Below, piece by piece: positions 5,243 to 7,635 of a stretch of DNA of 7,635 bases. The position numbers and the translations under genes were made by a program. Each line of letters opens with the position of its first letter. The stretch's first letter is position 1. Below the pieces are notes generated by a model. It had not been told where the DNA came from and searched no databases. It worked only from the letters and a program-made list of their open reading frames with translations. This stretch comes from an uncultured Bacteroidales bacterium. GTDB taxonomy: Bacteria; Bacteroidota; Bacteroidia; Bacteroidales; UBA932. The stretch covers positions 1-7,635 of the forward strand of contig CAMJHJ010000115.1 of the NCBI GenBank assembly GCA_946405485.1, written 5' to 3'.

Positions 5243-5930
5243 CCCCCTTCTTCTCCTCATAATACCCGTCCGCCAGGCTCGAATTGAAGGCCCTGCGCTC
5301 CTCGATGGTGGCGCAGGGAGTGGCGAGGTTGAAGTCTTCCACCTCCTGGAGATAGCGCTCCCGGGCGCGGCGCTCCTTCTTGAACGAGCGGACCGTCGCC
5401 TCGGCCGTCTTCTCGAACTTGACGACGTTGGTGATGGACAGGCTTACCGTCACGCTCTCCACGTCGTGGTCCGTCCCCATGTAGGCGAACGACCAGCCCT
5501 GCTTCTTCAGGTGCTCGATCAGGCCCCGCAATGCCGGCAGGTCATACTCCTGCGAATCGTTCTCATACCCGTCCGTGATGACGGTCACGACCACCGAGTA
5601 GTTCTCGGCGTCCTTCAGCTCCTTCTGCAGCTTGGTCAGCGTACGCCCCATGGCATCGTACAGGGGAGTGCATGCTCCGGGTACGTAGGTCTCTTCCGTC
5701 AGGATGGCCGCCGTGGAGGGATCGGCATTCCAGTACACCTCGTCGATGGACGTGCTGTCAAATAGCACCAGCGTGATGTATTGTTCCTGCGTGTCCGCGA
5801 ACTTCTTAACGGCGGCCTTCACACCGCCCAGCACCTCATTGAAGCCCATGATGGCCGGCTTCTGAATATCCCACATGGAACCGCTGCGGTCCATGATAAT
5901 CACGTTGTAAACTTTGGTCTTCTGTTCCAT
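5235..5930 (-). CDS. von Willebrand factor type A (vWA) domain protein
   Basis: A 231-aa cytosolic vWA protein, complete in length for a stand-alone domain. The metal-binding MIDAS residues are present: Asp14-x-Ser16-x-Ser18 in IIMDRSGSM, Thr88 in GACTPLYDAM, and Asp120 in VVTVITDGYEND. The Rossmann-like core runs to about residue 170. The remaining 60 residues are a charged helix rich in Lys, Arg and Glu (about 180-200) plus an acidic tail. Bacterial vWA proteins of this type usually bind partners through Mg2+ and often work with AAA+ ATPases or phosphatases, but none is visible here. I chose the ATG at 5930 because the predicted promoter start lies just upstream; the longer frame to 5963 crosses it. 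It is divergent from the Nudix regulator and shares its operator-bearing spacer. Confidence 0.9.
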   Translation of the reverse strand: MEQKTKVYNVIIMDRSGSMWDIQKPAIMGFNEVLGGVKAAVKKFADTQEQYITLVLFDSTSIDEVYWNADPSTAAILTEETYVPGACTPLYDAMGRTLTKLQKELKDAENYSVVVTVITDGYENDSQEYDLPALRGLIEHLKKQGWSFAYMGTDHDVESVTVSLSITNVVKFEKTAEATVRSFKKERRARERYLQEVEDFNLATPCATIEERRAFNSSLADGYYEEKKGEE

Positions 5931-5956
5931 AATGCGTCGTGTTTTAAGTGTTAATT

Positions 5957-5971
5957 GTGTCAATGTGACGC
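5957..5971. promoter_or_regulatory. Candidate operator 1 (near-palindrome over the vWA start site)
   Basis: GTGTCA-ATG-TGACGC is a 15-bp palindrome with one mismatched pair. It overlaps the downstream edge of the vWA -7 box and the predicted vWA transcription start (about 5964), where a bound protein would repress. A related site lies 52 bp away, centre to centre, at 6009-6023. Half-sites GCGTC (5934-5938) and CGACAC (5990-5995) also occur in the spacer. Confidence 0.5.
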
Positions 5972-6002
5972 AAAAGTAGAAAAAAGAATCGACACTTCCA
6001 AA
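5971..6002 (-). promoter_or_regulatory. Promoter of the vWA gene
   Basis: On the minus strand TTTG (6002-5999), a 20-nt gap, TACTTTTG (5978-5971) matches the Bacteroidota -33/-7 form. Predicted start is near 5964-5966, giving a leader of about 35 nt to the ATG at 5930. Confidence 0.65.
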
Positions 6003-6008
6003 TAAAAT

Positions 6009-6023
6009 GCGTCAAAACGACAC
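6009..6023. promoter_or_regulatory. Candidate operator 2 (upstream of the Nudix -33 box)
   Basis: GCGTCA-AAA-CGACAC, read on the minus strand as GTGTCG-TTT-TGACGC, shares the form of operator 1 (GTGTC, 4 nt, TGACGC). It ends 5 nt before the Nudix -33 box and begins 6 nt beyond the vWA -33 box, so one bound regulator could affect both promoters. Confidence 0.45.
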
Positions 6024-6028
6024 AAAAA

Positions 6029-6059
6029 TTTGCAAAACCCCTGAAAACACCTATCTTTG
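6029..6059 (+). promoter_or_regulatory. Promoter of the Nudix regulator gene
   Basis: TTTG (6029-6032), a 19-nt gap, TATCTTTG (6052-6059) is an excellent Bacteroidota promoter. The expected start at about 6064-6067 coincides with the ATG at 6067, so the message may be leaderless. Confidence 0.75.
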
Positions 6060-6066
6060 CATTGCG

Positions 6067-6927
6067 ATGGGAAAGAATTTCACATACGTCAAAGGCGCTG
6101 AATTCCCGTACCAGTACAAGTACGAACACATGGCCGTGACCACCGACTGCGTCATCTTCACTTACGAAGACCGTCAGCTGAAGGTCCTGCTGGTGCGGCG
6201 CGGCGGCGAGCCCTACCAGGGCAGCTGGGCGTTCCCGGGCGGCTTCCTGCAAATGCGGGAGACCGCAAAAGATGGCGCCTTGCGGGAGCTCCGGGAGGAG
6301 ACCGGCCTCGAGGCCTCGGCCGTGGGTGAGCTGGGCGTCTTCTCCGACCCGGACCGCGACCCGCGCGAGCGCGTGATTACCATTGCCTTCTACGCGCTCG
6401 TCAAGCCCGCAGAGGTTGTCGGCGGCGACGACGCCGCGGAAGCAGCATGGTTCCCGATCGATGCCTTGCCTGAGCTGGCCTTCGACCACCGGCAGATCTT
6501 CGAGGCGGCGATGGAGCGGCTGCGCCGCGACATCCACTTCGAGCCCATCGGTTTCGACCTGCTGGACGAAACCTTCACCATCCCCGACCTCCAGCGCCTC
6601 TACGAGGCCATCCTCGGCGTCAAGTTTGACCGCCGCAACTTCCAGCGGAAGATGATGGCATCCGGCATCCTGGAGGAGGCGGACGCGGAAGGGGAGGAGC
6701 CGATCATGTTCGGCGCGCCGCCCATGCTGAGCGCGGAGATGGACTTCAGCGTTTGCGAAAAGCGGAGCATGCCCAGGCTCGCGGAGGCCTCAGTGTGCTA
6801 CGAGGCGGCAGAACCGCAGCCCTCTCTTCCGCGCAAAGGCCGTCCCGGCCGCATCGCCTCACTGTTCCGTCTCAACCGCGCGAAGTACCGCGCCATGAAG
6901 GACGACGGCGGGAAGACGGAGTTCTAG
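6067..6927 (+). CDS. NrtR/AraR-like Nudix-domain transcriptional regulator
   Basis: A 286-aa protein with an N-terminal Nudix domain (about residues 22-150) and a C-terminal winged helix. The Nudix box (59-81) is intact: Gly59, Glu65, Arg73-Glu74, Glu77-Glu78 and Gly80 fit GX5EX7REUXEEXGU, so hydrolase activity (for example on ADP-ribose) cannot be excluded. Many regulators of this type have lost it. The segment FTIPDLQRLYEAILG (170-184) and RRNFQRKMMASGIL (189-202) is the hallmark winged-helix region of NrtR-like repressors. In Bacteroides such proteins (AraR) control arabinose use, while NrtR controls NAD synthesis elsewhere. A long tail (about 204-286), basic near its end, is extra. The start at 6067 keeps the conserved pre-Nudix string YKYEHMAVTTDCVIF but would make the message leaderless; ATG 6130 is the alternative. 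It likely binds the near-palindromes in the spacer it shares with the vWA gene. Confidence 0.9.
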   Translation: MGKNFTYVKGAEFPYQYKYEHMAVTTDCVIFTYEDRQLKVLLVRRGGEPYQGSWAFPGGFLQMRETAKDGALRELREETGLEASAVGELGVFSDPDRDPRERVITIAFYALVKPAEVVGGDDAAEAAWFPIDALPELAFDHRQIFEAAMERLRRDIHFEPIGFDLLDETFTIPDLQRLYEAILGVKFDRRNFQRKMMASGILEEADAEGEEPIMFGAPPMLSAEMDFSVCEKRSMPRLAEASVCYEAAEPQPSLPRKGRPGRIASLFRLNRAKYRAMKDDGGKTEF

Positions 6928-6955
6928 ATCACTCCAGAAGAATTCTCTTCGTAGG

Positions 6956-6988
6956 TTTGTCCTCAAATTTGGCTCGTTTTGAGGATAA
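6956..6988. repeat. 33-nt palindrome, copy 1
   Basis: Arms TTGTCCTCAAA (6957-6967) and TTTGAGGATAA (6978-6988) flank a 10-nt loop; the only mismatch is a G-T that would pair as G-U in RNA. It begins 29 nt after the Nudix stop codon. Confidence 0.8.
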
Positions 6989-7006
6989 GTGGTGGAAAGA
7001 CCGGCT

Positions 7007-7039
7007 TTTGTCCTCAAATTGTGCAGTTTTTGAGGATAA
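7007..7039. repeat. 33-nt palindrome, copy 2
   Basis: Arms identical to copy 1 (7008-7018 and 7029-7039) with a different 10-nt loop, starting exactly 51 bp after copy 1. The pair could be tandem operators, a double stem-loop at the Nudix transcript end, or a dispersed genomic repeat. It overlaps the weak -33 box suggested for the gene at 7073. Confidence 0.8.
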
Positions 7040-7051
7040 TTAGTATTTTTA
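7019..7051 (+). promoter_or_regulatory. Weak candidate promoter of the GH95-like gene
   Basis: TTG (7019-7021), a 22-nt gap and TATTTTTA (7044-7051) only roughly fit the -33/-7 consensus, with the final G missing and long spacing. Start would be near 7056-7058, about 15 nt before the ATG at 7073. ATTAGT (7039-7044) and ACTAAT (7058-7063) form a further short inverted repeat around it. Confidence 0.3.
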
Positions 7052-7072
7052 CACAAAACTAATACACCAGTC

Positions 7073-7635
7073 ATGAAAAAGTTAATAGCACTTTTCGCAT
7101 TCCTGAGCTTTGCGGTGGGGGCCATCGGTGCCAAGATTGATACCAAAAAGCTCGAGTATCCCATTCCCTATATTCCGGTGGAGCAGCGCGCCACCATTCT
7201 GCCGCAGCACAGTATCTGCTCCATCGCTCCCGCGGCGGAATCTTCGGACGATTTCATCACCGGCAACGGTTCCCTGCGCATCCAGGCTTCCGGCCGGCCC
7301 TATAACGAGGTGATGTCCTATACCCATGAGTTGCTCTTCGAGCCGAAATGGGCGGAAACTCCGATGCCGCCGGACCTGCGTCCTTACATGCCCCGCATCC
7401 GCCAGCTGCTGCTGGAGGGCAAGCCGGATGAGGCGAACGCCCTGGTGGACGAGGCCCAGAAAAAGGCCGGCTTCGAAAAGTACATGGATTTCGACAACCG
7501 GATTCTGTACCCCGTCGGCGGGCCGCGGAGGCACACGGCCTTCACGCTCACCTTCCGCCGGCCGGAGCAGCCAGATACCCGGGACTATCTGCGCTTCCTG
7601 GACCTGCAGAACGGCATGATCACCGCCATGTGGAC
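7073..7635 (+). CDS. Exported GH95-like (alpha-L-fucosidase-type) protein, 5' part; runs off the window
   Basis: The first 187 codons of a gene that continues past the window. Residues 1-20 are a signal peptide (MKK, then a hydrophobic core, Ala-Ile-Gly-Ala); no lipobox Cys follows, so it is probably periplasmic. The region after it resembles the N-terminal beta-domain of glycoside hydrolase family 95 (alpha-L-fucosidase / alpha-L-galactosidase). TGNGSLRIQASGRPYNEV (63-80) corresponds to the family's Gly-Asn-Gly-x-Leu...Gly start. MPRIRQLLLEGKPDEANALV (106-125) matches the Arg-x-Leu-Leu-x-Glu-Gly-x-x-x-Glu-Ala helix. LYPVGG and then DYLRFLDLQNGMITAMW (171-187) match the Asp-Tyr-x-Arg-x-Leu-Asp-Leu motif. 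Catalytic residues lie further downstream and are unseen. Its position beside an AraR-like Nudix regulator fits sugar-responsive control. Divergence from typical GH95 (MSYTHELLFEP where LNEDTLW is usual) leaves room for a GH95-related family instead. Confidence 0.75.
   Translation, partial: MKKLIALFAFLSFAVGAIGAKIDTKKLEYPIPYIPVEQRATILPQHSICSIAPAAESSDDFITGNGSLRIQASGRPYNEVMSYTHELLFEPKWAETPMPPDLRPYMPRIRQLLLEGKPDEANALVDEAQKKAGFEKYMDFDNRILYPVGGPRRHTAFTLTFRRPEQPDTRDYLRFLDLQNGMITAMW

Noticed and set aside
5944..6537. 197-aa minus-strand frame opposite the Nudix gene
   Set aside because: Shadow of the GC-rich Nudix frame and running through the mapped divergent promoters.
6753..7164. Short frames across the 33-nt palindromes encoding repeated peptides (for example FEDKWWKDR or NLRTK)
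   Set aside because: The repeated peptides simply reflect the 51-bp period, a multiple of three; no start or promoter supports translation.
1..7635. CRISPR array, tRNA or rRNA genes, insertion sequence
   Set aside because: No regularly spaced repeat arrays, tRNA-like cloverleafs, rRNA segments or transposase-like frames were seen on either strand.

Overview
The window looks like chromosomal DNA from a member of the Bacteroidota, probably Bacteroidales. Several intergenic regions carry the Bacteroidota housekeeping promoter form (TTTG or TTG, a 19-20 nt gap, then TAnnTTTG). Shine-Dalgarno sequences are largely absent, and the NrtR/AraR-like Nudix regulator and GH95-like secreted protein are typical of the phylum. 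Coding regions are GC-rich and the short intergenic gaps are AT-rich. The species cannot be named from this window.

Layout. (1) 1-198: the 3' end of the lumazine synthase gene ribH. (2) 195-1716: two divergent genes for unrecognised proteins (132 and about 331 aa), separated by a 127-bp spacer containing a long imperfect inverted repeat. (3) 4252 down to 1603, minus strand: a tight three-gene operon. It encodes a sigma-70-family factor fused to a C39-peptidase-like domain, an EamA/DMT transporter and a TauE/SafE (TSUP) permease; both gene junctions are 4-nt ATGA overlaps. (4) 4253-5231: a 427-bp intergenic region with promoters and a folded GC-rich leader, then a 183-aa unrecognised helical protein. 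(5) 5235-6927: a von Willebrand A domain protein and an NrtR/AraR-like Nudix regulator, divergently transcribed from a shared spacer with two related near-palindromes. (6) 6928-7635: two tandem 33-nt palindromes, then the 5' part of an exported GH95-like protein.

Main observation. Three promoters in the window share a bipartite element, TGATAGATTYCG, 10-11 nt, CGTCTTT, each with a T-tract upstream. It does not match the housekeeping consensus, and its downstream half contains CGTC, a common ECF-type -10 core. The element precedes exactly the three unrecognised genes (starts 593 minus, 721 plus, 4680 plus). The third copy lies next to the sigma-C39 operon. The sigma gene itself has a housekeeping-type promoter. 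I infer a small regulon: the sigma-C39 protein reads this promoter and expresses three orphan proteins, while its operon also encodes two membrane transporters from families that include exporters of cysteine-related or sulfonated compounds. The promoter repeat and the fusion are visible in the sequence; the regulatory link and any sulfur/thiol role are inference.

A second regulatory unit is the vWA/Nudix spacer. One near-palindrome covers the predicted start of vWA transcription and the other lies just upstream of the Nudix -33 box, suggesting autoregulation by the Nudix regulator.
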